A stretch of DNA of 64,000 nucleotides, taken from positions 40,481,351 to 40,545,350 of the forward strand of contig CP141140.1 of NCBI GenBank assembly GCA_035235625.1, in the 5' to 3' direction. The translations under genes and the position numbers were made by a program. The DNA is from Saururus chinensis (Eukaryota > Streptophyta > Magnoliopsida > Piperales > Saururaceae). This document shows, in pieces, positions 34,391 to 46,800 of this stretch; the stretch's first letter is position 1, and every line of letters begins with the position of its first letter. The notes under the pieces were generated by a model that was given only the letters and a program-made list of their open reading frames with translations, searched no databases and was not told the DNA's origin.

Positions 34391-35586
34391 ATTGTAGTTT
34401 TTTCTCCTCATATAATAGTTCCCTTCGGCTATCCCTTACCGGCTACATGAAGTGTAGCCCAGTCTGTAACATAGCGGCCTTGTCAAGTAACTCGATGGAT
34501 GAACTCTACTATTCAAGGAAGAGTGTCTTGTTCTAAGTCAAATTGAAGCATCATACAGCCAAGCATGTGCATCTCCACAATCTCAAAACATATCAATAGC
34601 ATTCTAGATAGTCACACATCTCTTCCCTCTGTACATAGAGAAGGTAACTCAGCCAACACCTCATCCGAGTATGACTGTCAAATGACTAGCACAATATTTA
34701 AGCATAATTGGTCTTTAATAACATTACATATCTTATATTCAATGTATTACATATGACATAATGAAATATAATTACCTGATAAGGGTGCTAGTGCCCAACT
34801 GTACTCATACAATTGAAGAACTCCTTATGGATTTTACATTTTTCCCCTCTGAACATTCCACCTTAAGGACTCAAATTTAACAAATCAATTCATCACATCC
34901 ACAAAAAACTATGTAAAAATTTAACAATTTAAAAAAATATATACCTTGCTCCTAAAGGAGCACCATTCACTACTAGTCCTATCTCTATAGTTGGTCAACC
35001 AACATGTAAATTCTCTCACGACCATAATTGTGGCACCAAATATCATAAAAGAAATATTAAAAACTAAAAGTATTTGTTCATGTTGGAAATAAATATTTTT
35101 ACAAATTCATTTACCTGAAGAAGTATCAGGCAATCAACAATCCAATAGATCATAGCCTCACAAGCTTTCCCCAATTCTCGGTATAAGTACGCAAGGGCAA
35201 CACTACCCCAGAAATAGGTGTATGCCATGTTGAAGTCCACTAAGAGGGAGATGTACACCACATGCACATGGCTATTGGTGTTATTAACAAATATGGTAGC
35301 ACAAGTAGATGAAGCAAATAAGCATAAGCATGCTGCTCGATAACTACCTTTGTGGCATCATCTAAAAGCACCCAAAACTCACCAAATAATAGTCTAAGGC
35401 TAACTTGGCTACTGGGTAATACTAAAGGTAGAGGTACTCAGTCAAGGAGTCCAACTACTAAATCTATGGTAACATCCTATCCTCTATCATGCTTGTCACT
35501 GTAGGGCTATCTATGCAAAGTCCAAGGAGTATAGCCACATCCTATAAGGTGGTGGACATCTCCTCATCAGTCAGGTAGAATGTCTA

Positions 35587-38500
35587 TGTAAGATCTCTTA
35601 ATTCTTTTCTTTTAATTGTGTGAACTGAATGAATTTTTGTTTGATTGCTAGTTTGATTTAATTTATTTGGGTTATGGGTTAATTACTTATGACTTTGATA
35701 AGGTTTAATTTCATTTTATGAGTTTTAGCGTCAAGCTTGATTTACCCAACTTTTACCAATTTAATGATATTTTTTCCTAATTTTTCCTTAATTAAAGGAG
35801 CGGACCCTACCGTGGGACCCATGTCTGTGTGGGTGGATGTGCAACCCATTTGACCCTCTAATCATCTATTGCTTTATTTAAGTGGTTTTGGGTATGATTA
35901 AATGTATTTTAAAGTAAAAGATAACCTTAATTAGCCACTTAGGGCATTTTGACATATTTTCTATCCCAACAGTTCTTATTCTCAGCCCAAACCCCTATTA
36001 TATAAGGACAACCCTAACTTATTAACCAAATTGGGAAGAGCTGTGTTAGAAGGGAGGAAGTGTTTTACCCCCATTTTCTAAAGGTGAAACTTGGATTAAG
36101 GTGTATTTTCTTCCCTTAATCACCCCTAATCTTTTGATTTTTGTCTTAATAACTTCTATCTTCGTTTCTCCATCTTAATTCTTGATTTTCTTCCATCAGA
36201 ATCTTATTTTTAATATTGATTTAGAATCCTAATTAGGTGATTTTTGTTTTTAACCTAAGGATGCCTTAGATCTATCTATCCATTCCCAAGTTGATTCGAG
36301 TCTATTAGCTAATGTTAATTAGGTTTAATTAAAACCCTAATTTTTGGGTAGGATATCTTGAAGATTGAAGATCTTTCATGGATTAAAAGGCTTTTAAAGG
36401 TAAAGGATTTCTTACCTTGTGTTGTTTTTCTTCATTGGAATACACTGATCATAGATTTATTGAGTTCTTGCTTCATTTTGATGTTTAATGGTGATTTGTT
36501 AAAATATATGATTTATGGTTATTTGCATGTGATTAAGCATGAAAATGATTAGATTCATCATGTTTTAGGGGTTAAATTTTGATTATATGATGCTCTATAA
36601 TAATGATATTTGAATTTATATAAAATTTTGGATTATTTTTTGTTTAAATTTCATGATGTTGAAGATGAACCAGCAAAGTGGACTGTTCCGACTGATTCTA
36701 CAGGATAACAGCCATTCGAACAAGCTGTTTGGCCATTCGAATAGTGAGGCATTCGAATAGCTTGCCAAGGCATTCGAACAGTTGTACTGCATAATGGTTA
36801 TTTTGGCCTATTGTGTGGATTTTTCGGTTATTTCTTATTTTTTCTCATAAATCTAATTCTTTATGAATATGATGAGTTATGATTACGTATAAATGTCACT
36901 TAATTGCATGTAAACTTTTTTTGGTTTATAATTTATCTTAAACATGGTGATGACTATATTTGTCTACCTTTAACATGATGTTCTACTTGTCTTAAAATCA
37001 TATTTCGATGATATCTTCGCATTTACTATATGATGCTAGTAGGTTATGACTATGATAAATTATGGACTCTTGCACATGTCACATTGATTATAGGTGCTTC
37101 ACATTCCACATGTTTTAGTTTAAGAATGAACACTATCATGTATGTATATTCTTGCATATGCTTATATGATTTTATTTGTCACAAATAGACCATGTTACAC
37201 ACAAATATGGACTAATTAGAGTATGCTTATTTATGCTTGCATTTGTTAAACTTTGCTCATGTATGTATCATGTTGCATACATCATAAAAATGCTTTATAA
37301 GTGATTATTTCTCTTGTTTGGTGGTGATTAATCGATTGGATGTCATTGGTTGCCAGATTAGTCGCTCAAAGGCTTATTGAATTGATTTTATGTCCAAAAA
37401 GATGGGGTTTTCATTTTAAGTCCCTTTGAGGACGGGTTGCCTCTAAGGGTTGAGAAGAGCTAATTCACTATGTGAAAAATTGATGTGTTATCTAGACTCT
37501 GAGAATCCAGGATGGTATGTCTATGTGCACAAGCTTACCAGGGGCCGCTCTAGTTTTCCTTTTTTAGAAATTCGGACCTTCTCCGCAAGGGATTGTCCTG
37601 GGTAGACGGATTTTCCTATTTTCTCAATTGGGAGATATTCACCTAGTGGTTGATGCATGTATATGAATGATAATACTCATTGACACAGTTTGTGTAGAAA
37701 CATTGATGTTTATATTACACATGGTGCATATGGCATGCTCATACTTGAACATGAAGGATGGAATGTGATTTGATATAAATTATTATGCAAGGTGAATGTG
37801 TATATTAAGATATAATTATACAGGATATAAGTGTTGATACTTGATTAATGTAAGATGTGAATGTTATAATGAGATTTATATGATTACATGTTATATGTAA
37901 ATGTGTTATGAACTATGGGTGAACCTATGATGCTCGGGTGGCATGAATATGAGTTTACAGAATATGGCTTACATCATGATGCATAGGTGGAATGAATATG
38001 CATGATTTATATCATAATACACAGGTGGCATGAATATGTATATGGAATGTGATTTATCTCATGATGCATAGGTTTAGAGAATCAATATATGATGCATGTT
38101 TAGATTGAGAATGTATATAGTGTTGTTATGAGTTTATATTCCGTTTAAAACCCTTGCTGAGTTAAGCTCACCCCTCTTTGTTTGTGGTTTTTGTTTTGGG
38201 GCTGCATGTTATGCCATGTAGGTGCTTCGAATAGGTTCTACATTGAGCATGAGGATGGACTAAGTTCGTAAGAGGGGCTATAGTTGTTTGGACTATGTTA
38301 GATTGGAACTATATTATGTTGAACTTATATTTGACTTTACTTTACACTATAATTAGCCATTGTTGGCTTAGACTTATTTAGCCCTACCTGGAGAATTTCT
38401 ATTATGTGTTAACTAGATGGTGTGGGTATTTGTGGACTAAGATTTATAATTGGTCTCCTTTTATTCTTCTATTTGTTTTTGTACAAGGGGCACATGCACT

Positions 38501-38629
38501 CACTGTGATGTGTATTTCACCCAAGGATGGGTTAAGACTTCTGCATTTCCACTTCACTTCATCGTGCCATATACCACCTCCTCCTTCGACCAAGTTTGGG
38601 TTTGGGGTGATGTGTGTCGGGGTGTGATA
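35587..38629 (+). mobile_element. 3.0-kb gypsy-type solo LTR in the PMD pseudogene
   Basis: It begins TGTAAGATCTC and ends cggggtgtgata (CA drifted to TA). The flanks gtcta (35582-35586) and gtttg (38630-38634) agree at 3 of 5 positions. Removing the insert and one flank joins the two PMD segments in frame across a conserved block, which confirms both ends. A TATA-like attatataaggac lies at about 35998. Internal features are a tandem gatgcataggtgg-aatgaatatg repeat (about 37920-38080) and a U5-like cttgctgagttaagctcacccc (about 38150). No retroelement protein is present, so a very long solo LTR is the best reading. Confidence 0.7.
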
Positions 38630-39109
38630 GTTTGTGTCTCCCTTTGCCCTCTCTCGACGAGAGCTGTGATCAAAGGCCTATGTAGCCAAGGTATTGTAAG
38701 TAGATGAAGTGTTCAAATCCAACTCACTCCATATATGGAAGAATACGTTCATCCACCTCCCAATGTCTTAGGTTGGTAAAATGCTCAGTGCACTTGAGGC
38801 ACCCAGGGTCCTACAATAAGCTAAAGTATTATAAAACCAACGTACCATTTTATAATAAATGAAGTCAAAGTCATGTTGATTGAACATACATGTCCTCCCC
38901 TAATTGAGGCCAACATATGGGGAGTCCTACTTAACAAGGACAGACTCATCAATAGGGAGTGGCCTATAAGAAGTGTTAATCAAATCCATAAGATCTACGA
39001 GGATCAATAATAAGTAATAGCTACTTTAGGAAAAAAGGTCTTATATAAAAAAATGATTAAATAAAAAGGTTTCACAGTATAATCATATGTTTACCAATCA
39101 ACAGGAGGG

Positions 39110-39320
39110 TTAGTGCATCTTTTACTATTATGCCCATACTATTTGCACCTCCCACACTTCTTGCTCTACCAGCTCTCTCATGGTCACATGGTTCATGGTA
39201 TTCCTACAGCGGATAGAACTTGGCTGACCAAGTTGCTGTTTGGGGTAATAACACATAAGGAACATCTCTTTCCCAAAATTCCCAATCACGAGGAGAGTAT
39301 AATTATGTAGAGTACACATT
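39110..39320 (-). pseudogene. C-terminal zinc knuckle of a MULE transposase
   Basis: On the reverse strand, the sequence around 39160-39115 reads KKCGRCK, a stop, then YGHNSKRC. This is the CX2CX4HX4C knuckle found at the end of MURA-type transposases. The preceding residues (IRCRNTMNHVTM) fit the usual lead-in. Only this tail remains: the rest is cut off by the Tat/Athila-like element at 39363. It lies 121 bp upstream of the PMD start on the same strand, matching the known co-occurrence of PMD genes with MULEs. Confidence 0.65.
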
Positions 39321-39362
39321 TCTATAAGTGGTAGATGTATAGCATATTCCTACTTGTATAGG

Positions 39363-40794
39363 TGTTCTTACATCTGAACCAAGACTTTGAAGAAGTTAAA
39401 TTCAGATTTGTTTTACTTGCCAATTGTAGTAGACAAGGTCGATCTATAGGGAAAGCCTTGCAACAAAGAAAATGATTACGAAAAAAAATAGAGAAAAGAA
39501 AAATTAAGAGAGAAAGGGTAGAACAGTATTGAAAGAATAAAGAGTTAAGAAATCAATAAGATAAAACACTAAGACATTAAGGGTCATTTTAACATCTAGT
39601 GATGTTCTTCATGTGTCATATTATCTCAGTTAGAATCGAATAAAGATTCTATCTAACCGAAAGATATAAACATTAAAAACAAAGATAGAAAATACTTTGG
39701 TTAGATAAAGGATAAAAATAACTTTTTCTTCAATAGTTCTATGTATCAAAATCACAAAAGATCAAGAAGGGGAGCCTTCAAGAATCTTATGTATCCAAAT
39801 TACAAAGATACAAGAAGAAGAACAATAATAAATGAACATCACTTCAAATAACTAATACTTACTTTAAACCATTGATGAAACATAAATAGAACTCCATTAG
39901 ATTGTTACAAATCACTTCTAGCTTTAGCTTGAGAGCTTAGAAAGTCATTACAATAAACTAAAAATAAAAAAATAAAAAAAGAAGAAAAATAGGAGAAGAG
40001 AGCTCTAAAGAGGAGGGGATGATGCCTCTATCACGTGCACCACTCCATTTATAAGAGTAGAAGGGGTTGTTTCAAATGGAAAAGTCCAATCATATCCCTT
40101 GATTGCATCCTAATTGATTGCTTAATTAGTTGCTTCTTTGGTACTGATTAGATTTTAAATCAATCAAATAAATCAATGGTTTATTTATCAAATAAGTATC
40201 TTCGAGTCTTCATTTAGTTATCTAATCAGCCTCATTGCCTTTCCTTATATGTATTAATTACAGCCAATAAAAAAATTCTCCATGTGTTGGCTTCGGGTTA
40301 GTTAACTAGTTGTCCCTTTGCATGCCAGATTTGACCCATATATCTTCGCAATTATGAATTTTGTCCTTACATACTTATTGTAGCCACGGAAGTCTTCTTT
40401 CTAATACCACTAGAATAGTACCAATCTGAATTATACATAGAAAGATATAGTCAAAATACTAAGGCTACGTCAATCTGTCCAAATTAGCTTCTTCTCGAAT
40501 TTAGTTCTCTTGATGCAAATCTGAAGTCCAATAGGTCCAAAAGGTTGTGTTCAACCGTTCTATGCATGTTTAGACCATTAGGAGCTCATTCTTGACTTTT
40601 AGATGACTTTAGGTAGTTGGGTTTCACTTCCTCTTCCACTTGGATCCTATCAAAGCCCATTTTGACATGTAAACACAATAGAGGCCCAGCTCACCTATTC
40701 AGGATATAAATAGCACATATAGGCAATGAATTAACACAAAATAAAATTTAAATTCAAGATTTTAAAGCATCTAATTAAATATTATTTTAGTGCA
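39363..40794 (-). repeat. 3' LTR of the Tat/Athila-like element
   Basis: About 1.43 kb. On the reverse strand it starts TGCACTAAAATA and ends taagaaca. It aligns with 45213-45840 from tgttcttacatctgaa onward (ttacttgccaattgtagtagacaagg). A TATA-like ccatttataagag (forward-strand spelling) lies at about 40048. Confidence 0.75.
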
Positions 40795-42556
40795 TAAAAT
40801 ACCCTCAAACCTACTTTTTGCTAATCCTTGAGCAAAACTAAAATAAAAACAATAGAAAACAAAACTAACTACTCCACTTCCATAGGAAATCTCAATTGTA
40901 TTTAGCATATGCAACAAGTCTTTAAACCCCTAGCTTACACTAGTGGACAAGTTATAGTCTTGTGAGAGTTTGCAGTGAATCTACCCACAAAATTCAAAAC
41001 TGAAATGATAAAAAAAAATTAAAATTAAAACTACATAAAATTTACAAAGCAACTCCTCCTAAACATGTGACTTCCTTTAGTAAAATCAATCATGCTTAAT
41101 ACAACTTGTCTTCTAAAATAATAATTTATTGTAACAACTTCATATTGGTGGCAAGTACTCCTACATATATAATAGTTTTTAAAAAAAGTAAACATTGCTA
41201 AATAATTATATAATCCCAATATTATGAATCGAACAACTTAATGTGTCTCATGTTCACTCAGCAATTTCAATTTTAATATAAAAAATAGACATTGGCATTC
41301 ATTCATCTTCAAGAGATCATAAAAGAGAATCATGCAAAACTTTCCTTGAAAAGTAAAACACCCTAGATCACTTGACAACTCATTTAGGATATAATTTCAT
41401 TATGTCCTACTAGAATTTTATGCTCATCTCACATGACATGTGTAAGGCTTAGCCTTTTTAAGCTTTCTATAAGAACCATGTAACAAGTGTTAGGCTAGTG
41501 ACTCCCAATCTAGTTGGCTCGGGGCACTCGGTGTTAAAACACCCTTTAGGCTTAATAACTTAAACCAAATAGGCTTCAAGGCTATGCATGTCATAAATTA
41601 GTCAACTCTACCTTTTAACTTGAACACCCTATGTTTAGTGAGGCACGCCAAGTCTCGGTCTACTCAATAGAGAGACTTTAATTTTTAGCTCTTTACAATA
41701 TTTTCATTCTCTTTTCCTTTTTTTTTCAATTTCTTTCCTTGAGCACGTTATACAATCAACCTTAATCGTGTAGACAACAAGTCTCTGGCTGTTCTACGAA
41801 CCAAGAATAGTCAAGCCTAAAACTTTATTATGGTAACATGTGTACTACTAGATCATGCCAAAGTTTTACTCTCATAAGAAAATATTTACTTAGATTTAAT
41901 GATGTCCACCAAGATATAAGACCATAATCAAGGGCTAGATTCTCACTTAGGTAAATATTTTTTTTAGTTTTTTCAAAATAGGACCACAAGAAACCAATAT
42001 GAAGTAATCAGAACTCAAAATCATTAAATATTTCAAGTCATGTTCTAAACAGTCTGATATCATTAAACAAAGTCACATGTCTAAAAAAAATATTAATGTA
42101 AATAAGCAAAAACATAAAATAAATCTACTTAATTTTTTTAATTTTTTAAAAAAACTAAAACACGTCCTCTAAAATAAAATAAAAATATCTTTCTACACCC
42201 CCAAACTTAAAATAAACATTGTCCTCAATGTATAAAAAAAATCTAATGCTTAAGATTGGAAAAGAGGAAAGAAGAGATAATACATCTGTTGACATGCTCA
42301 TGTACATAGCTATCAAAAGAAAAATATTCAATAAAGCACAAGCATAATCACACACGGGTAAATCAATAATGAATCTTATAATAACACTCTAATAATGATT
42401 AGAGAAAGTGACAAAGATAATAAACTAAAAATTAACTAAAGAAAATAAAAAAAATAACTATTAAATTAAATAAAAATAACTATCAAAACTAAAAGTGGGT
42501 TGCCTCCTAGGAATGCTAAGTTTACTGTCTTTAGCTAGACACAGCTCCATCTAAAC

Positions 42557-42925
42557 TCATCCAGGGTTCTTTAAAGTAATTATTTTCTCTTTATCAATTC
42601 TACTTATTAAATCAAAGTAACTTAAACAAATATTTAGTAGATCATCATAATAAATGAAAGGAAAAACATTCTCTACCAGACTCTCAATCATGTCAACCTC
42701 AAAAGTATCATCGAAGTCTGATGGTTGTCTATTGATATCAAATACATTTAAGTCACATGTCAAGTTCCCAAAAGAAAGACTCATCACTCCATTCCAACAA
42801 TTTATTATAGCATTGGATGTAGCAAGTAATGGACGACCCAAAAATACTGGGATTTGAGAAGATGCATTTGAAATAGGTTGTGTGTCTAAAATAATGAAGT
42901 CCACCGAAAAATAGAATTTGTCCAC
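42557..42925 (-). pseudogene. Gypsy (Tat/Athila-like) aspartic protease region relic
   Basis: A 122-codon frame with VDFIILD, then VFLGRPLLATSNAIINCWNG and LSFGNLTCDLN, the conserved C-terminal half of plant Tat/Athila retropepsins, which cleave the polyprotein. The catalytic DSG-type loop lies further upstream (about 43000) in sequence broken by stops, so the first part is not in this frame. After residue 122 there is no continuation into RT. Confidence 0.75.
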
Positions 42926-43161
42926 TTAAACAAGGACATCTTCCACTATTCCTCTTGGCCTTTTGATTGAACGATCAGTAAGTTGAAGTGCTATGTTGGT
43001 GGGTTTCAAATCCTCTAGACCTAATTGCTCATAAGCAAAGCTTTTTCAATTCGAAAGTTCCCAATTACACAGGATATGGTTGGACAACCTAGATCCTTAT
43101 ATTTGGGTGGGTTATTGTGTTGCAAAATTGAGCTTACTTGTTCTGTCAAAAATGTCTTCTT

Positions 43162-44779
43162 TTATACATTTAGTTTACGCTTAATTATACAAAGGTCTTT
43201 AAATATTTTTGCATAAGATGAAATTTGTTTAATGGCATATAAGAGATGAATGTTAATCTTAACTTGTTTAAAAATTTCAAGAATGTCACCATTTTTCACT
43301 AATTCATAAGAAGATTGTAATCTTTGAGGAAAATGAGGTTGAATAGGAGAAACACAATCGAAGTTGTTAAGTACATCATCATGTTTAGAATTGAAAGACT
43401 CCTTAGGTTCAACAACTTTCTTTGGAATGTCTTTGTTAATGACTTTTCTACTTCTCAGAGTAGTGATGAACTCAACATGCTCTTCTTGTGAACTTGAAGA
43501 ATTTAAATTTTCAATTACCAATTAACCTTTAAGATTTGGTTGAGGTTGAGAAGGAAACTTTCATTTTTCTTGAGTGCTCAAAGTTGTGGTCAATTGAGTG
43601 ATAGAAGTCTTCAAGTTATTAATGGTTTGCATTGTTTGATTGTTGATTGTTTCTTGAATTTATATGAATATTTACAATGTGTCTTCAAAAGTATTCTTAT
43701 GTGGTGGAACATAATTTAAAGAAGAAGAAGGTACATGCACATTCGACTCCTATCTCTAACTAAAGTTAGGACAATTTCTCCAATTAAGAGTATAAATTTT
43801 AGAATAAGGAGAGAAAAAATGTTTGTTGTAAGTACTTATAACATTTGCATGAGTATGCAACACCTCTTCAAAAGCAGAGATTGTTGGATAATCATGTGTT
43901 TGGTGTTTGTCGCTCTCACATATACTATAAATATCTTGTACATTTTGAGAAGCTTTAGACATATTTTTCTTATTAATTTTTATAGCCTCAACTTTTCTAG
44001 TTAAATATGCAATTTTTGCTTTTACATGATCCTCTTTTTTAAGAAGGTACATGCCCCCCTTAGTTGTCACATTAGATTTTGTCTTATTCCTACTTTTAAA
44101 TTCATTAGAATCTTCTTATAATTGAACATTTTCAGCCAACACATCAAAATAGTCTCATTCTTCCTCAGGTTCTTTACTCAAAAATTTTCTATTATACATC
44201 ATTTCAACAAATTACTTCATTTGAGAAGTTATGTCATTATAAAAGAAACTAATTGTACGATATGTTTCATATCCGTAATGTGGGCACAATAACAAAAGTT
44301 CTTTAAAATCTCATTTTTATTTTGTGAAAAATTTATAATATTCTTTCTAAATGCATTAGTTTTATTGGTGAAGAAAAACTTTTTCAAAATTTTTTTTTGC
44401 ATTTCTTGTCATGTTCCAATAGATCTTAGCTTCAAAGAATTCAACCAATTTTTTATTTCTTCCTCTAAAGAAAATGGAAAGACTTTTAATCTATAACAAC
44501 ATTTAAAATATTTTGGTTTAGCAAAGTTGTGCAAACCTCTTCAAACTCTTTTAGATGCAAATATGGGCTTTCTGAATCTAAGCCATGAAATTTGGGTAGT
44601 AATTGAATTACACCCGGATTGAGTTCAAAACTACCCACATTAGTTGGAAAAATCATGAAAGAATGAGAACTTGATCTAGTTGGTTACAAATAATCATGCA
44701 AGGTTTTAACTTGAATATTTTGTGCATTATTATCCCCATTATCACTTTTTTGTTCCTCATTAATTCTTAGATCCTCCAT
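43162..44779 (-). pseudogene. Tat/Athila-like gag relic
   Basis: The start MEDLRINEEQ lies at 44779, followed by FELNPGVIQLLPKFHGL and PYLHLKEFEEVC, the hallmark of plant Tat/Athila gag. Broken frames continue to the 104-codon frame at 43756-44070. That frame has a decayed zinc knuckle (ICESDKHQTHDYP) and PYSKIYTLNWRNCPNFS. A gag-protease linker continues in the 119-codon frame at 43162-43521. Many stops are present between 44070 and 44600. Confidence 0.78.
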
Positions 44780-45191
44780 TGTATTAAAAGAAAGAGAATT
44801 TTCAAAAGATTTGTTCACTCTTCTTAATTGTCCTTAATTATCGCGCACTCATGTAAACATGCAACAATAATTTTTTTTTTGTAATAAACGAAAGTAAAAG
44901 TGCAAAAATTAAATGACAAAATATAAAAAGTTAGAGAGCTAGAAGTGAATAGATAGCATTTAAATTACAAAATAAGGCCAAATGCACTATCAAGGTATAC
45001 GTTTGAACCCGAAAGAGTTTCGGTGGTAATGTGGGTAGTGCCTCTGGTCTTAAAAAAAATTGTAAAATTACTAAAAGTAAATGATTGTATTTAAAAAGTT
45101 TCTGTACAAAAATAAAAGTTAGAGAATTGTAAATTTACTAAAAGTAAATGACTGAATTTTTTTCATAACGGATTCTTGTCACACATTGCAT

Positions 45192-45209
45192 TCCCTGGCA
45201 ATGGCGCCA
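45192..45209 (-). promoter_or_regulatory. Primer binding site (Asp tRNA type)
   Basis: On the reverse strand TGGCGCCATTGCCAGGGA closely follows the LTR end. It matches the TGGCGCCGTTGCCGGGG signature of Tat/Athila elements apart from G-to-A changes. It fixes element strand and lineage. Confidence 0.88.
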
Positions 45210-45212
45210 ATT

Positions 45213-45840
45213 TGTTGTTATGTCTGAATTAAGACTATGAAGAAGTCAAATTCAAATTTATTTTACTTGCCAATTGTAGTAAACAAGGTCAATCCACAGG
45301 GAAAGCCTTGTGCAAGAAAGAAAATAATTAAAAAAAAAATAGAGAAAAGAAAAATTAAAAGAGAAATAGTAGATCAGTATTGAGGGAATGAACAATTTAG
45401 AAATCAATAAGTTAAAACATTAAGGCATTAAGGCTCATTGTAACATATAGTGATGTTCTTCATGTGTCATGTTATCTTTGTTAGAGTCGAATGGAGATTC
45501 TATCTAACCGAAAGATATAAACATTAAAAGCAAAAATAAAGATAGAAAATACTTTGGATAGATGAATGATAAAAATAATTGTTACTTCAAGAGTTTTATG
45601 TATCAAAATCACAAAAGACCAAGAATGAGAGCCTTCAAGCATCTTATTTATCCAAATCACAAAGAAATAAGAAGAAGAACAAAATTAAATGAACATCACT
45701 TCAAATAACCAATACTTACTTTAAACTATTGATGAAATATGAATAGAACTCTATTAACTTGTTACAAATCACCTCTAGCCTTAGCTTGAGAGCTTAGAAA
45801 GTCATTAGAATAAAACTAAAAACAAAAATACAAAAGAAGG
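45213..45840 (-). repeat. Partial 5' LTR of the Tat/Athila-like element
   Basis: Colinear with 39363-39990 of the 3' LTR (caattgtagtaaacaaggtcaatccacagggaaagcc region), then similarity stops near 45840. The promoter half of this LTR is missing or replaced by unrelated sequence (45841-46340) that has its own TATA-like gtttatatggg near 46253. Confidence 0.7.
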
Positions 45841-46800
45841 GAAGAAAAAGAGGAAATAAGAACTTGCAAAGTCTCGAAGTAAGATCACAACTACAAAGAT
45901 ATTGGGAGAATTGTCGTTGTGGCCAGAGACAAAGCGGTCAAAACTACACTCAACCTCAAGACTACGGTCATCATGCAGGGCTTTGGAAATTGAAGGAATA
46001 CACGACAACGAAAGGGTAGAGGTTCCAAAGAATGTTTGAATCGGTCCAGTGTTGTTGTTAATGGCTAGAATGGGCCTGACCACTAGCCGTCCTGGCCAGG
46101 CCATATCTGGCCACAACCATAAGCCAAATCTGGCCGCCACTGGAGCTGTGGTCGTTGGAGTCAAGCCATAGAAACTACTACTATCACCAAAGTTGGAGTA
46201 GGAGAATTATTAGAATTACTTTAGTTGGGTTAATAAGTAAGAAATTGTGGGGGTTTATATGGGTTAAGAGAGTGGGAGTGAGTAGAAAAATCAATGAATG
46301 TTTGAGTGAAACAGGGTAGTGAAAAACTTACGGGGTACATATAGACGTGTGAGAAAACATTAGTAGAATAGGTGCCACGGTCCATGAGCAATGATGCTCC
46401 TTTTTACTTATATAATATAGTTTGTCTTATGCCAGCGTACTGTTTAAAAGAAATCACGGCCTTAGAGGAAAACATTAAAAGAGAAGAAGAAGAAGAAATA
46501 ATCAAAAAATTTTATCACAACTTTGACTGTATAAAGCGACCAAAAACATAACTCTACAACAACTTGAGCTGAAAATAGAAGTACGAACTAGTTCAAGTTT
46601 TACTGTGAAAGAAAAATATAACTGATCGATTTATCTGACGGCTATGAAAGCCTAAAGAAGATACCTAACAGCTGTAATTTCCTACAGCTGCAACACCCAC
46701 CAAAAGAGAAATAAAACTAATTGAGTTGTTAGACATGGCTAGTAGCTCCCCAAATGGACGAAGTGAAGTTTCTTTTTTGCACATTGAACTTCCACAGTAG
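45841..46800. other. Unassigned segment right of the Tat/Athila-like element
   Basis: No gene is recognised. A 119-codon reverse frame (45805-46164) has no known motif. The part to about 46340 replaces the expected upstream half of the LTR and could be a divergent LTR U3 or a recombination junction. No further repeats are seen. Confidence 0.4.

Larger units (their letters stand above)
33255..38989 (-). pseudogene. Plant mobile domain (MAIN-like) protein pseudogene
   Basis: PMD/MAIN proteins act in plant nuclei, and the domain also occurs in transposons. Here it can be followed along the reverse strand. The start MDLINTSY and PIDESVL lie at 38989-38935. HWEVDERILPYMEW and LITALVERG lie at about 38787-38650. 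After a 3-kb LTR insertion come FYLTDEEMSTTL and DVAILLGL (about 35575-35520), then WGSVALAYLYRELGKA and LLQ before a gtaaat donor-like site (about 35220-35110). LICFEIVEMHM lies at about 34620-34590, GRYVTDWA at about 34470, and a Gly/Arg-rich tail (LHGQGHGQG) at about 33310. Stops and frameshifts show it is dead. A MULE zinc knuckle lies immediately upstream, suggesting the PMD belonged to a MULE. Confidence 0.75.
39363..45840 (-). mobile_element. Tat/Athila-like gypsy element with gag and protease only
   Basis: Reading on the reverse strand: partial 5' LTR (45840 to 45213), primer site complementary to Asp tRNA (45209 to 45192), gag (44779 to about 43756), protease-containing region to 42557, a 1.7-kb non-coding stretch, a polypurine-like tract (aggtttgagggt, about 40812 to 40801), and the 3' LTR (40794 to 39363). 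No RT, RNase H or integrase is recognisable. The conserved non-coding marker cccccaaacttaaaa...attgtcctcaatg (about 42196-42230) is typical of such partial elements. The 5' LTR matches only the end part of the 3' LTR. Confidence 0.8.

Noticed and set aside
45805..46164. A reverse 119-codon frame next to the Tat/Athila-like element.
   Set aside because: It has no family motif, overlaps the end of the LTR, and its C-terminus is a poly-Phe/Leu product of A-rich DNA.
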